A stretch of DNA of 64,000 nt, from the NCBI RefSeq assembly GCF_038235435.1, contig NZ_CP151275.1, positions 1,860,001 through 1,924,000 on the forward strand, read 5' to 3'. Positions 25,583 through 36,912 of this stretch are shown here, piece after piece. Positions within the stretch are counted from its first letter, which is position 1. Every line of letters starts with the position of its first letter. This DNA comes from Niveibacterium sp. SC-1. Lineage in GTDB: Bacteria > Pseudomonadota > Gammaproteobacteria > Burkholderiales > Rhodocyclaceae. The notes beneath the pieces are model-generated. The model was not told the origin of the DNA and searched no databases. It saw nothing but the letters and a program-made list of their open reading frames with translations. A program made the position numbers and the translations under genes.

Positions 25583-26848
25583 TCAGGCGCCTTCGCGCCG
25601 CACGACGCGACCGGCCGACATCCAGGCGATCTCGTCCTGGTTCACCTGCACGAGCTCGGCCTCGAGCTGCAGCTCGTAGGGCATCTGGGTGAAGTCCGCG
25701 ACCGGACCTTCGGCTTGCGCTTCGACGCCGCCGAGCAGCGAGAGCAACGAGAGTCGGTAGCTCGCGGGTGCGAAGCCGCCGCCGAGCACGAGGCGCTGGG
25801 CCGGAGCTTCGTCTGCCACATCGGTGAGACGGTCGGTGAGCTTCCAGAGCAGCGAGAGATCCTCGGTTTCCGGCGCGAGGTTCTGGTCCACATCCTGGGC
25901 GGGCGGCAGCGTGGTGTCGGCTTCCATGCGCTGCACTTCGGCGGACAGCGCGCTTTCGGCGCGGTCCAGGAGTTCGTGGCCGCCGGCGAGGAACTGCGTT
26001 TGCGGGGCCGCGCCGAACGCGCCCTGCGCCAGTGCGAGGATTGCGGAGACCTCCCGGTCACGCAGCCAGGCCATCACGTCCGAACTCGAAACGCCGGAAG
26101 CGCCCAGTGTCACCCGCTGCGATTCGATCTTGTTGAGCGCGCGCTGGAAGGCCGCATCCACGCGCGCGAGCCGGCTCTGCGCGAGGCCGATCGCATGCGC
26201 CACGCGGCCGATTTCGGGCGTCACGTCATCGACGGTGAGCAGGGAGCGCAGCAGGTCCGTGCCCTTCTGCAGCCAGCGCTCGTTGGCGGAAAGCCGCGTG
26301 CGGGCATCGACGATGCGGAACTCGGAGCCCGAGGCCACAGCTTCCTCGAAGGATTCGGAGAGCGCGTTGAGCTTGGCCAGCAGATGCTGCAGCACTTCCG
26401 GCGTAACCGTGCCGGTGACCTGCATGCCGGCCAGCTGTGTGGTGAGGAAACCGAGCTCGGCATCCTCGTCCTCGCCGAAGCGCAACAGCACGGCGACCGC
26501 GGCCATCGCGTTGCGGCCGGTGTCGGTGAGCTGGTAGAGGTTGTCCTCGCCATAGACCATGAGCCCGTTCTCGCGCAGGCGCTTGAGCACCGTTTCGAGC
26601 TTGACGGGGTCGATGTAGGTGAAGTGGCGGCGCAGTTCGTCCGGGCTCCAGCGCGGCGTCTCGGCGCGGTGGCCGATCTCGCGCAGGATGTGGAGGCGGA
26701 CCATCACTTCCTCGTCGCCGCCGCGGAACAGCGTGACGAAGGCCGCGATCATCGGCTGCGCGCGGGCGAGCGACCACAGCGCGGGCACGTCGTCGGGTTC
26801 GACGCCGGGCGCGAGGAAGTCGGCGAGCTGGGAGAGGTCGTCGCTCAT
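25583..26848 (-). CDS. MukF/MksF/JetA-like kleisin
   Basis: The 421-residue protein begins with a winged-helix region (about 40-110: VMVRLHILREIGHRAETPRW, KLETVLKRLRENGLMVYGED, YQLTDTGRNA), followed by a long helical middle (about 130-290) and a C-terminal winged-helix-like end (about 360-421). This matches the overall plan of MukF/MksF and Wadjet JetA kleisins, which bridge the SMC heads. The family call is structural inference plus the neighbouring SMC and kite genes. It starts 69 bp after prfB on the same strand with no strong terminator between, so prfB transcription may feed the operon. Confidence 0.65.
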   Translation of the reverse strand: MSDDLSQLADFLAPGVEPDDVPALWSLARAQPMIAAFVTLFRGGDEEVMVRLHILREIGHRAETPRWSPDELRRHFTYIDPVKLETVLKRLRENGLMVYGEDNLYQLTDTGRNAMAAVAVLLRFGEDEDAELGFLTTQLAGMQVTGTVTPEVLQHLLAKLNALSESFEEAVASGSEFRIVDARTRLSANERWLQKGTDLLRSLLTVDDVTPEIGRVAHAIGLAQSRLARVDAAFQRALNKIESQRVTLGASGVSSSDVMAWLRDREVSAILALAQGAFGAAPQTQFLAGGHELLDRAESALSAEVQRMEADTTLPPAQDVDQNLAPETEDLSLLWKLTDRLTDVADEAPAQRLVLGGGFAPASYRLSLLSLLGGVEAQAEGPVADFTQMPYELQLEAELVQVNQDEIAWMSAGRVVRREGA

Positions 26849-26917
26849 GGGGTCTGCCGCAGATGCGCAGTCAGCGCGCAGGACCAGAGTGATCCCGCGC
26901 GCGTCTGCCGCTGTCGC

Positions 26918-28022
26918 TTATACGCCTTGCTTGAGGCTCGCCTCGATGAAGCCATCGAGGTCGCCGTCGAGCACGGCCTGGGTGTTGCCCACTTCGTAGT
27001 TGGTGCGCAGATCCTTGATGCGGGACTGGTCCAGCACATAGGAACGGATCTGGTGGCCCCAGCCGATGTCGGACTTGGAGTCTTCGAGCTTCTGCTGCTC
27101 GGCCATGCGCTTGCGCATCTCGGCTTCGAAGAGGCGCGCCCGCAGCATCTGCCAGGCCTCGTCGCGGTTGCGGTGCTGCGAACGGTCGTTCTGGCACTGT
27201 ACGACGATGCCCGAGGGGATGTGCGTCAGGCGCACCGCGGAGTCGGTCTTGTTGATGTGCTGACCGCCCGCGCCCGAGGCGCGATAGGTGTCGGTGCGCA
27301 CGTCGGCCGGGTTGATCTCGATCTCGACCGTGTCATCGACTTCCGGATACACGAACACCGAGGCGAAGCTCGTGTGGCGGCGCGCGTTGGAGTCGTAGGG
27401 GCTCTTGCGCACCAGGCGGTGGATGCCGACTTCGGTGCGCAGCGTGCCATAGGCATATTCGCCGGTGACCTTGATGGTCGCGCTCTTGATGCCGGCGACT
27501 TCGCCTTCGGACTCTTCCAGCAACTCGACGGTGAAACCCTTGCGCTCGCAGAAGCGCAGGTACATGCGTTCGAGCATGCCCGCCCAGTCCTGCGCCTCGG
27601 TCCCGCCGGCACCCGACTGGATTTCGATGAAGCAGGGGCTGGGGTCCATCGGATTGTTGAACATCCGGCGGAATTCGAGCCCGGCGACGATCTTCTCGAT
27701 CTCCCCGTTGTCGGCGTCGACCGCTTCGAGCGTGTCCCAGTCTTCCTCGGTCTGGCCGAGTTCATGCAGATCGCGGCCGTCGGCGATCTTGCCGGCGACG
27801 TCGTCGAGCACCAGCACGACGTTCTCCAGCGCCTTCTTTTCCTTGGCGAGTTCCTGCGCGCGCTGTGCGTCGTTCCAGACGCTGGGGTCTTCGAGTTCCT
27901 TGCTTACGGCAGCCAGGCGGTGGGACTTGGCTTCGTAGTCAAAGATACCCCCGTAGTGATTGCTCGCGACTCTTGAGGTCGTCGAGCTTGTTGGCGATCG
28001 CGTTGATCTGTTCGGCGTCCAT
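26918..28022 (-). CDS. prfB: Peptide chain release factor 2, with programmed +1 frameshift
   Basis: The 367-residue product releases peptides at UGA and UAA. Translation starts at the ATG at 28020-28022, reads 27 codons to an in-frame TGA at 27939-27941, and continues in the +1 frame. The catalytic GGQ is in [17 protein letters not shown]. The codon-recognition tripeptide, normally SPF in RF2, reads SPY here ([16 protein letters not shown]); the DNA is unambiguous. It heads the minus-strand run that continues into the condensin-like genes. Confidence 0.96.
27939..27960 (-). promoter_or_regulatory. prfB programmed frameshift site
   Basis: On the minus strand the sequence is CGGGGGTATCTTTGAC: a Shine-Dalgarno-like G run, the slippery CTT codon and TGA followed by C, nearly identical to the E. 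coli site. It lets RF2 levels control their own synthesis. Confidence 0.93.
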
Positions 28023-28056
28023 GGGGTGCTCCGGGCAAAATTGCGGAAAACCGGAA

Positions 28057-28062
28057 ATTATA
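28057..28062 (-). promoter_or_regulatory. Possible -10 element of the prfB promoter
   Basis: A perfect TATAAT stands 34 bases before the prfB start on the minus strand. No convincing -35 hexamer is present at the right distance. Confidence 0.45.
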
Positions 28063-28133
28063 CAGGCCGCCGCAAGTCAGCCCCGGACTGTCGTCACTGA
28101 GGGCGCGGCGGACCCTGGGGCCGATGCCCACCA

Positions 28134-29051
28134 CTACTGCGGCAGCGCTGCCGCGCGCCTTTCCCGGTATTCCCGCGGCGAGCACTTCATGACGCGCTTG
28201 AAGGCGTTGCTGAAGGCGCTGTCCGAGTCGTAGCCGAGCGTCTGCGCGATCGAGGAAATCGTGCCGCTGCGGTTCCTGAGTGAACGCGTGGCCAGTTGCA
28301 TGCGCCAGCGCAGCACATATTCCAGCGGCGCGACGCCGGCTTTCTGCTTGAAGCGCAGGGCGAAGGTCGAGCGCGAGGCCCCCGCCACGGCGGCCAGGCC
28401 CTCGACCGTCCAGCGCCGGGCCGGCTCGGCGTGGATGGCCTGGATGACCGCGCCGATGCGCGGGTCGGCAAGCGCCATCAGCCAACTGGGCGTGTTGCCT
28501 TCCTGCGCGAGATAGAGCCGCAGCACCTGTACCAGCATGATGTGGCCCAGATACTCGATCACGATCGCGTTGCCCGGCGACGGATGGGCGAGCTCATGCG
28601 CCATGCGCTGAAGCGCCCAGCGCAGGACCGATGCCTGGTCGGAGTCGCTCTTGATCAGGGCCACGGGCGGCAAGGCTTCGAAGAGCGAAGCGGCCTCTTC
28701 GCCGAAGGTGAAACGCCCGCCGATGAGGAAGAACGCATCGGCCGTGCCACAGCGGGCAATGCCGTTGACCGCGTTGCGATAGACCTGCTCGGCCTCGATA
28801 GTCGGCAAGGCGGGATCGCTGCGCAGCGTAAAGCGCCGCCCGCGCGAGAGCAGGAAGCAATCACCGGCCTCCAGGCGGATAGGCGCCTCAACGCCTTCCA
28901 CCGTCAGCCAGCCGTCGCCCTCGACCACCGCATTGAACTTGATGCCTGACGGGGGCGGGAAGTCGATGGCCCACTCGCCACCTGCCTTCAAGCCGGCGAA
29001 AAAGGAACTCTGCGTGCTCAGCAGGGAAAGCACTTCGGAGAGCGGGTCCAT
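28134..29051 (-). CDS. AraC-family regulator with N-terminal cupin domain
   Basis: The 305-residue protein has a cupin_6-type sensor half (about 1-180: LRLEAGDCFLLSRGRRFTLR type turns, FFLIGGRFTFGEEA) and two AraC helix-turn-helix motifs at the C-terminus (WTVEGLAAVAGASRSTFALR and ISSIAQTLGYDSDSAFSNAF, followed by CSPREYRERR). It is divergent from the SDR gene over 124 bp, so the SDR is its likely target. The inducer is not predictable. Confidence 0.9.
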   Translation of the reverse strand: MDPLSEVLSLLSTQSSFFAGLKAGGEWAIDFPPPSGIKFNAVVEGDGWLTVEGVEAPIRLEAGDCFLLSRGRRFTLRSDPALPTIEAEQVYRNAVNGIARCGTADAFFLIGGRFTFGEEAASLFEALPPVALIKSDSDQASVLRWALQRMAHELAHPSPGNAIVIEYLGHIMLVQVLRLYLAQEGNTPSWLMALADPRIGAVIQAIHAEPARRWTVEGLAAVAGASRSTFALRFKQKAGVAPLEYVLRWRMQLATRSLRNRSGTISSIAQTLGYDSDSAFSNAFKRVMKCSPREYRERRAAALPQ

Positions 29052-29099
29052 GTGGCCTCGGACGATCTCGACAGAAATCCGGACGTTGTTGCATTCACT

Positions 29100-29118
29100 G
29101 TCCAGAGTCTAGTCCAGA
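29100..29118. promoter_or_regulatory. Direct repeat in the AraC/SDR divergent region
   Basis: GTCCAGA occurs at 29100-29106 and 29112-29118. Closely spaced direct repeats are usual AraC-family half-sites, but the 12-base spacing is shorter than the common 21. Confidence 0.3.
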
Positions 29119-29175
29119 CAATGCGTCAGACGGCTTCCCGCCATCTTGCGCAGGACAACATCCGGAGGACTTTCC

Positions 29176-30135
29176 ATGCACAGCAGGCAATCTCCCATCC
29201 ACTCGGGCTTCGGCGCCGGTTCGACGGCGGCCGACGTGCTGCGGGGGCGTGGTCTTTCCGGGCTGACGGCGCTCGTCACCGGCGGCCACTCCGGCCTTGG
29301 CCTGGAAACCACGCGGGCACTGGCGGGCGCGGGCGCCCGCGTCATCGTCGTGGCGCGGGACCCGGCGTTCGCACGCAGCCGGCTTGGCGAGCTTGCCGGT
29401 GTCGAAGTCGAACAGCTGGATCTGGCGGATCTGGACAGCGTGCGCGACTGTGCCGGGCGCCTCCTCGCGAGCGGCCGCCATGTGGGCGTGCTGGTCTGCA
29501 GTGCCGGCGTCATGGCCTGCCCGGAGACCCGCGTGGGCCCGGGCTGGGAGGCGCAATTTGCGATCAACCATCTGGGCCACTACGCCCTGGTCAATCTGCT
29601 GTGGCCAGCGTTGCGCGGTGGCGCCAGGGTGGTGGTGGTCTCCTCAGGCGCACACGGGATCACTCCCATCCGTTGGGACGACGTGCAGTTCACGCGGGGT
29701 TACGACAAGTGGGTCGCCTACGGGCAGTCGAAGACCGCCAACGCGCTTTTCGCCGTTCAGCTCGACAGGCTGGCGCAGGGGCAGGGCGTGCGCGCCTTTT
29801 CGCTGCATCCGGGCAAGATCTTCACGCCGCTGCAGCGCCATCTGGCGCAGGCCGAGATGATCGCTGCGGGCTGGCTGGATGCGGCGGGCAAGCCCGCCGA
29901 TCCAAGCTTCAAGACGCCGGCGCAGGGCGCGGCGACCCAGGTGTGGGCCGCGACATCGCCGCAGCTGGCCGGTCTCGGCGGCCTTTACTGCGAGGACTGC
30001 GAGGTGGCCGCGCTTGATCTCGGCGGTCGCTCCGAGGGCGGCGTGAAGCCGTACGCCGTCGATCCCGTCGAGGCCGAGCGCCTCTGGGCGCTATCGGCCG
30101 AGCTCACCGCTTGCGACGCCTTCGCGCCGCAGTAG
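29176..30135 (+). CDS. Short-chain dehydrogenase/reductase
   Basis: The 319-residue cytoplasmic oxidoreductase has the NAD(P)-binding motif TALVTGGHSGLGLETTRAL (TGxxxGxG), the NAG-equivalent VCSAGVM, the catalytic serine in VVVSSGAHG and the YxxxK pair in YGQSKTANALF. It resembles the retinol-dehydrogenase/WWOX-like SDR group. I start at the ATG at 29176, which follows CGGAGGA; an in-frame TTG at 29146 is less likely. Substrate unknown; probably controlled by the divergent AraC protein. Confidence 0.88.
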   Translation: MHSRQSPIHSGFGAGSTAADVLRGRGLSGLTALVTGGHSGLGLETTRALAGAGARVIVVARDPAFARSRLGELAGVEVEQLDLADLDSVRDCAGRLLASGRHVGVLVCSAGVMACPETRVGPGWEAQFAINHLGHYALVNLLWPALRGGARVVVVSSGAHGITPIRWDDVQFTRGYDKWVAYGQSKTANALFAVQLDRLAQGQGVRAFSLHPGKIFTPLQRHLAQAEMIAAGWLDAAGKPADPSFKTPAQGAATQVWAATSPQLAGLGGLYCEDCEVAALDLGGRSEGGVKPYAVDPVEAERLWALSAELTACDAFAPQ

Positions 30136-30172
30136 GCACGCGCGTCAGGATCAAGGCGTGCCGGACGTTCAG

Positions 30173-32182
30173 TCAGCTCTCCTGACTGGCGGCGTCCGGC
30201 GCGCGCGACGAGACGAAGAACTCCCACGGGCGGCGCAGGAAGCGCCGGGCCACCATGCCGAAGAGTTTGCGACTGTGGCGGAAGCGCACCTGGCGCGCCT
30301 TGAGCGCGGTGAAGAGCGCGAGCGAAAAGCTTACCGCCAGGTTGGTGAGGCCGATCAGCAGCACGCCTGCGCCGCAGGCGACGACGGTCTGCCAGGGCAC
30401 CTGGAAGTCCAGCGCCATCAGCGCGTAGGCGTAGTTCGCCGCGGCGAAGGTGACATGGCGGATGTCCAGCGGCAGGCCGATGAGAAAGCCCAGCGTGCCC
30501 ATGCAGCCGAGCATGCAACCGAAGAGGAAATTCCCGGCCAGCGCGCCGAGGTTCTTTTCCAGATAGGCGGCGAGCCGATCGCGGCCCCTGGTGCCGAGGA
30601 TCGTGCCCAGCCAACGCAGTTGCCGCACGCGCTGCGGGATGCGCGAATACACGCACTTGTTGTCGTAGTAGCCCGAGATCAGGCCCGCGAGATAGAGGCA
30701 GACGCCTGCGATCGCGGCATGCGGAATCGCCAGGCTCTGCCAGGGATGGATGTCGTGCAGCAGGTGCTGGGCCTTCTCGGCGTTGATCTCGGGCACGCCG
30801 AAGACCCAGGTCCACGCGGCGCCGATCGCAAAGCAGGTGAGCATGGCCGCCAGCACATTGCCCATGATCGCGATGAACTGCGTGCGCGCCACGTCGACGA
30901 CCAGGTTCTCCAGATCTTGCAGGGGCGGGTCGCGCCGGCGACCCTCGTCGAGGCTGGCGGTGATGGTGGCGGCGGTCATGGCCGGTTGCTTGGTGGCGAT
31001 CGTGAAGTGGCACAGGTGCACGATCACGAAGCCCAGGCCGTAGTTGAGCGAGAAGCCCAGCGCCTCCCAGATCGGCGGCAGTTTCGCCCGGGCAATGAAG
31101 AGCTTGAACAGGGCCATGAAGCCCACGATGAAACCGGCCCCGGCGGCCGCATAGAACATCTGGCGGGACTCGGCGCGGGTCGTCGCCACGTAGTGCTCGC
31201 CGGTCTTGCCGGCATGATCGGTCACGCGCAGGGCCAGCAGGTCGGTGACCTGACGCAGCAGGGCGCGGATGCTGTTCTTCTCCGCCTCGTGCTCCATCAG
31301 CTCGCGGAAAAAGGCGATCTTGTGCCGCTGCTGGTTCTCCGAGTCGTCCGGTCGGGCGAGGTCGTTGAGCTGATGCATGCGACGGATGATCTGGCTGGCG
31401 CGAAAGCTGTCGTAGGTCAGTGCCACGCTGGCGCCGCCTTCGTGGGCCAGGGCCCGGATCCGCCTGAGATGGGTTTCACACTGATCGAGCAGGACGTCCA
31501 GGTGACTGTCATCGGGCCATTGCAGGGCCTCATCGGTGATGGCGGCCATGCCGTCCGAAACGAAGCCATGCACCTCGGCCGCCTGCGCGACAAAGGGCGA
31601 CTCGCGCGAGGCGGCCTTGTCGTCGTAGCGCAGGAAGTCCGGCTCCACGCCGATGGCCGCGAGCCGCAGCGAGAGTACGCGCAGCGCTTCCAGCAATTCC
31701 ACCGAGGTCCGCTGCTTGCCGCGGGTATTGTCTTCCGGTCCGCCCAGGCCGATCACCCGCAGCAGTTCGGCAATCAGCTCCTCGGGCAGCTCCTGCAGCC
31801 ACAGGTGATCGCCGGCAACGCGCGTCAGGCCCGCAAAGAGATCATGCAGATAGGTGTCGTCGTAGGCGGGCGGGAGGAACTTGCTGATCAGGCGACGAAA
31901 GACTTCGGCGCCCACGGTCTGATTGGCGAGGATGCCGAGGTCAGCAAAGAGCGAGCTCTGGATCCGTGCACCGAAGACGCCCTGCACATAGATGCGCAGG
32001 CCGCGCGCGAGGTGCGGTCGGCTGTGCAGGAGCGAGATCATGGCGCGCAGCCGCTGCGCCGCGGAGCCCGCTGGCTCCAGCCTGCGCGGCCGGATGACCC
32101 GGATCAGATCGAGGAGCGGCAGGGTGGAGCGTTCGTCCGGATTGGCAGCGATCTGCTCCAGGATGGGCGCGAAGGATTGCAT
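30173..32182 (-). CDS. Large membrane protein of the 'site-specific recombinase' (Gcr, PF10136) family
   Basis: The 669-residue protein has a soluble helical N-terminal half (about 1-320) and a C-terminal half with about six membrane segments (for example GFIVGFMALFKLFIA, FIAIMGNVLAAMLTCFAIGA, AIAGVCLYLAGLISGYY, FLFGCMLGCMGTLGFLIGLP, TVVACGAGVLLIGLTNLAVS). The layout matches the family historically annotated as site-specific recombinase from a gonococcal gene. I see no tyrosine or serine recombinase active site, so the name is doubtful. Start at 32182 gives MQSFAPILEQIAANP. It stands alone, convergent with the SDR gene. Confidence 0.75.
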   Translation of the reverse strand: MQSFAPILEQIAANPDERSTLPLLDLIRVIRPRRLEPAGSAAQRLRAMISLLHSRPHLARGLRIYVQGVFGARIQSSLFADLGILANQTVGAEVFRRLISKFLPPAYDDTYLHDLFAGLTRVAGDHLWLQELPEELIAELLRVIGLGGPEDNTRGKQRTSVELLEALRVLSLRLAAIGVEPDFLRYDDKAASRESPFVAQAAEVHGFVSDGMAAITDEALQWPDDSHLDVLLDQCETHLRRIRALAHEGGASVALTYDSFRASQIIRRMHQLNDLARPDDSENQQRHKIAFFRELMEHEAEKNSIRALLRQVTDLLALRVTDHAGKTGEHYVATTRAESRQMFYAAAGAGFIVGFMALFKLFIARAKLPPIWEALGFSLNYGLGFVIVHLCHFTIATKQPAMTAATITASLDEGRRRDPPLQDLENLVVDVARTQFIAIMGNVLAAMLTCFAIGAAWTWVFGVPEINAEKAQHLLHDIHPWQSLAIPHAAIAGVCLYLAGLISGYYDNKCVYSRIPQRVRQLRWLGTILGTRGRDRLAAYLEKNLGALAGNFLFGCMLGCMGTLGFLIGLPLDIRHVTFAAANYAYALMALDFQVPWQTVVACGAGVLLIGLTNLAVSFSLALFTALKARQVRFRHSRKLFGMVARRFLRRPWEFFVSSRAPDAASQES

Positions 32183-32417
32183 CGACGATCCTGTCTGGGG
32201 GAGGCCCAAGCATATACGCAGCGTGCCGCCCGTCGCCGCGAACCGGCGCTCTGCGATGCCGCGCATGCCGCCTCGACGGCGTGCTCAAGGCCGGTCGTCG
32301 CCCTGTTGCCGACGGCTTGATCCTCGCCAAGACGTTCGCGGCGAACTCTGGTACAGTCGCGCCCCTTCGCGGCGTATGGCGCCGTTTTTTGCATGTTGAG
32401 TCGGAGAGTTGTTGTAC

Positions 32418-32621
32418 ATGGATGAGGCCGATATCGCCCAGCAGGAAGTTGAGCTGAACCTGCAGTTGTCCTTGCAGCGCAAGGAGCCCTCGCTCGCCGC
32501 CACCGGCATTTGCCATTTCTGTTCCGAACAGGTCGCCGAAGGCCAGAAGTTCTGCGACAGCGACTGTGAAGAAGACTGGCGCCGCCTCCAGTGGCAGCGC
32601 TCGCAGCGCGTCCGCGGCTAA
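32418..32621 (+). CDS. Small zinc-finger protein
   Basis: The 67-residue protein has an acidic helical N-terminus (MDEADIAQQEVELNLQLSLQ) and a four-cysteine zinc module C-x2-C-x9-C-x3-C (CHFC...CDSDC), followed by a basic tail. The pattern suggests a treble-clef or DksA-like nucleic-acid or protein-binding finger; function unknown. I prefer the ATG at 32418, 11 bases after GGAG, to the in-frame TTG codons at 32409 and 32412. It lies 79 bp before the omega-like gene on the same strand. Confidence 0.75.
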   Translation: MDEADIAQQEVELNLQLSLQRKEPSLAATGICHFCSEQVAEGQKFCDSDCEEDWRRLQWQRSQRVRG

Positions 32622-32700
32622 GCGGTTACAATAAGGACCGCGCCGACGTGGTCCTTGACCGCCTGGCGCCCTCGCAGCAAATCCCCAAGAAGGAATCCGC

Positions 32701-32907
32701 ATGGCCCGCATCACTGTCGATGACTGCCTGAAGACCATCCCGAATCGCTTCGAGCTGACCCTGGCTGCTGCCCTGCGCGCACGCCAACTCGCTCGTGGCC
32801 ATTCGCCGCTGATCGACAACACCAAGAACAAGTTCGCGGTCACCGCGCTGCGCGAAATCGCGGCCGGTCAGATCGATCGCGGCATCCTCTCGAAGCTCGA
32901 GAGCTGA
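32701..32907 (+). CDS. rpoZ: RNA polymerase omega subunit-like protein
   Basis: The 68-residue protein matches the omega fold: [20 protein letters not shown], then [11 protein letters not shown] and [13 protein letters not shown]. The first 35 residues are very close to betaproteobacterial RpoZ, while the centre and C-terminus are less so. Omega binds the beta-prime subunit and helps assembly and ppGpp response. The usual gmk-rpoZ-spoT neighbours are missing, so this may be a second omega copy. An inverted repeat (AAGGACC...GGTCCTT, 32633-32656) lies in its leader. Confidence 0.8.
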   Translation: MARITVDDCLKTIPNRFELTLAAALRARQLARGHSPLIDNTKNKFAVTALREIAAGQIDRGILSKLES

Positions 32908-32924
32908 TCCGCTAGTCCGCAAGC

Positions 32925-32958
32925 AAACAGCCAGGTCGCGCGAGCGACCTGGCTGTTT
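32925..32958. terminator. Bidirectional terminator between omega-like gene and acnA
   Basis: AAACAGCCAGGTCGC and GCGACCTGGCTGTTT form a perfect 15-pair stem with a four-base loop. It serves converging transcripts from both sides. Confidence 0.9.
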
Positions 32959-33009
32959 GTCGTTGACGGCCCGCCCGCATGGCGGGCTGTCTTGCTTCGC
33001 CTGTGTGCC

Positions 33010-35811
<2,802 letters not shown>

Positions 35812-36003
35812 GACAAATCCTCTGGCTGGGGGATGGCTGGAGAGATTGCGGAGCGCGGGCCGGTGACGCGCGCGAGTTGCGCGCCAGCGAGCCCGTGCAC
35901 TAGGACGCATCGGGCGCAGAAACGATCCCGAGGTCTCGTGGTTCAGATGTGCCGATGCCCGAATGCGTCCTCATGGACGCGCCAGGCTGACCCTGAAAAA
36001 GCG

Positions 36004-36042
36004 AAGGGCCCGTGCCGCGCAGATCGCGCAACACGGGCCCTT
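36004..36042 (-). terminator. Terminator of the pat-ABM-tag-mutarotase operon
   Basis: AAGGGCCCGTG (36004-36014) pairs with CACGGGCCCTT (36032-36042); on the minus strand the stem is followed by CGCTTTTT. It lies 25-63 bp beyond the stop at 36067. Confidence 0.85.
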
Positions 36043-36066
36043 TCGTTCAGCAGCGGAGGAGGCGGG

Positions 36067-36912
36067 TCAGAGCACCACGAGGCTCTGTCGTCCCCACCAG
36101 TCGCCGCCGGGCGCCAGCTCCACCGGCTTGCCGATCGCACCGGACTCGATGCAGATCATGCGGCGAAAGCCGTTGCCGGGCATGTCGGTGAGGGCGGCGG
36201 TAAGGTGCTCCCAGGGATTCCACACCACCACGTCGGGCAGGTTCTCGCCCGAGACGCCCAGCGCGCGGTGCGGCTCGCGCAGGAGCACCGGACGCTTGGT
36301 GTCGAAGTAGATCCGGTCGGTCTCGTCCTCTACCGCGAGTTCAGTGCCGGTTTCGAGGTGTTCGGTGCCCTTGGTGGCGTCCAGGTACTTGAGGCCACGC
36401 AGGCCTTCGACGCGGGCTTCTTCCACCTCGCGGGTCGCGAGATAGCTGTGCAGGGCGCAGGTAAAGCGCATCGGCGCATCGCCCGGATTCTTCACGCCGA
36501 ACTCGACGTCGAGACGCTGGCCGGTGATCAGCACGGTCAGCTCGGCCTCGAAGGCATGCGGCCAGATCTGGCGGGTGAGGTCGTCGTCATCGAGGCGGAA
36601 GGTCGCGGTGGCGAAGTCGTCAACGGCGCGGGCCTCGACCTCTTCCCACACACGGTTGCGGGCGAAGCCGTGCTTGGGCAGCGGGCCGCGCGTGCCGAAC
36701 TGCGGGAAGCAGACCGGGATGCCGCCGCGGATCGCCGCGCCGGTGTCGAAGCGGGCCTTCTCGGAGAGGTAGATACGCTCCTGCCCGTCGGGCGGAATCC
36801 AGCTCACGACCTGGGCGCCATAGGCGAGGACCACGGCTGTGGCGCCGCTGCGCGCGGTGAGGCGGATGGCGGGCTGGCCGTTGAAGTGGAAGTGTTCGAC
36901 TGCCTTGCTCAT
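36067..36912 (-). CDS. D-hexose-6-phosphate mutarotase (YeaD type)
   Basis: The 281-residue protein belongs to the aldose-1-epimerase-like fold of YeaD, which interconverts anomers of glucose 6-phosphate. Family features are VVLAYGAQVVSWIPPDGQER, YLSEKARFDTGAAIRGGIPV, FPQFGTRGPLPKHGFARN with the catalytic histidine, LHSYLATREVEEARVEGL and VVWNPWEHLTAALTDMP. Its ATG overlaps the tag stop codon (ATGA, 36909-36912), which fixes the start and indicates coupled translation. It is last in the four-gene operon. Confidence 0.9.
   Translation of the reverse strand: MSKAVEHFHFNGQPAIRLTARSGATAVVLAYGAQVVSWIPPDGQERIYLSEKARFDTGAAIRGGIPVCFPQFGTRGPLPKHGFARNRVWEEVEARAVDDFATATFRLDDDDLTRQIWPHAFEAELTVLITGQRLDVEFGVKNPGDAPMRFTCALHSYLATREVEEARVEGLRGLKYLDATKGTEHLETGTELAVEDETDRIYFDTKRPVLLREPHRALGVSGENLPDVVVWNPWEHLTAALTDMPGNGFRRMICIESGAIGKPVELAPGGDWWGRQSLVVL

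Noticed and set aside
28134..29051. Considered as part of the prfB-condensin operon
   Set aside because: Although on the same strand, it is an AraC gene upstream of prfB, separated by 111 bp with the TATAAT-type element between, and is oriented toward its own divergent SDR partner.
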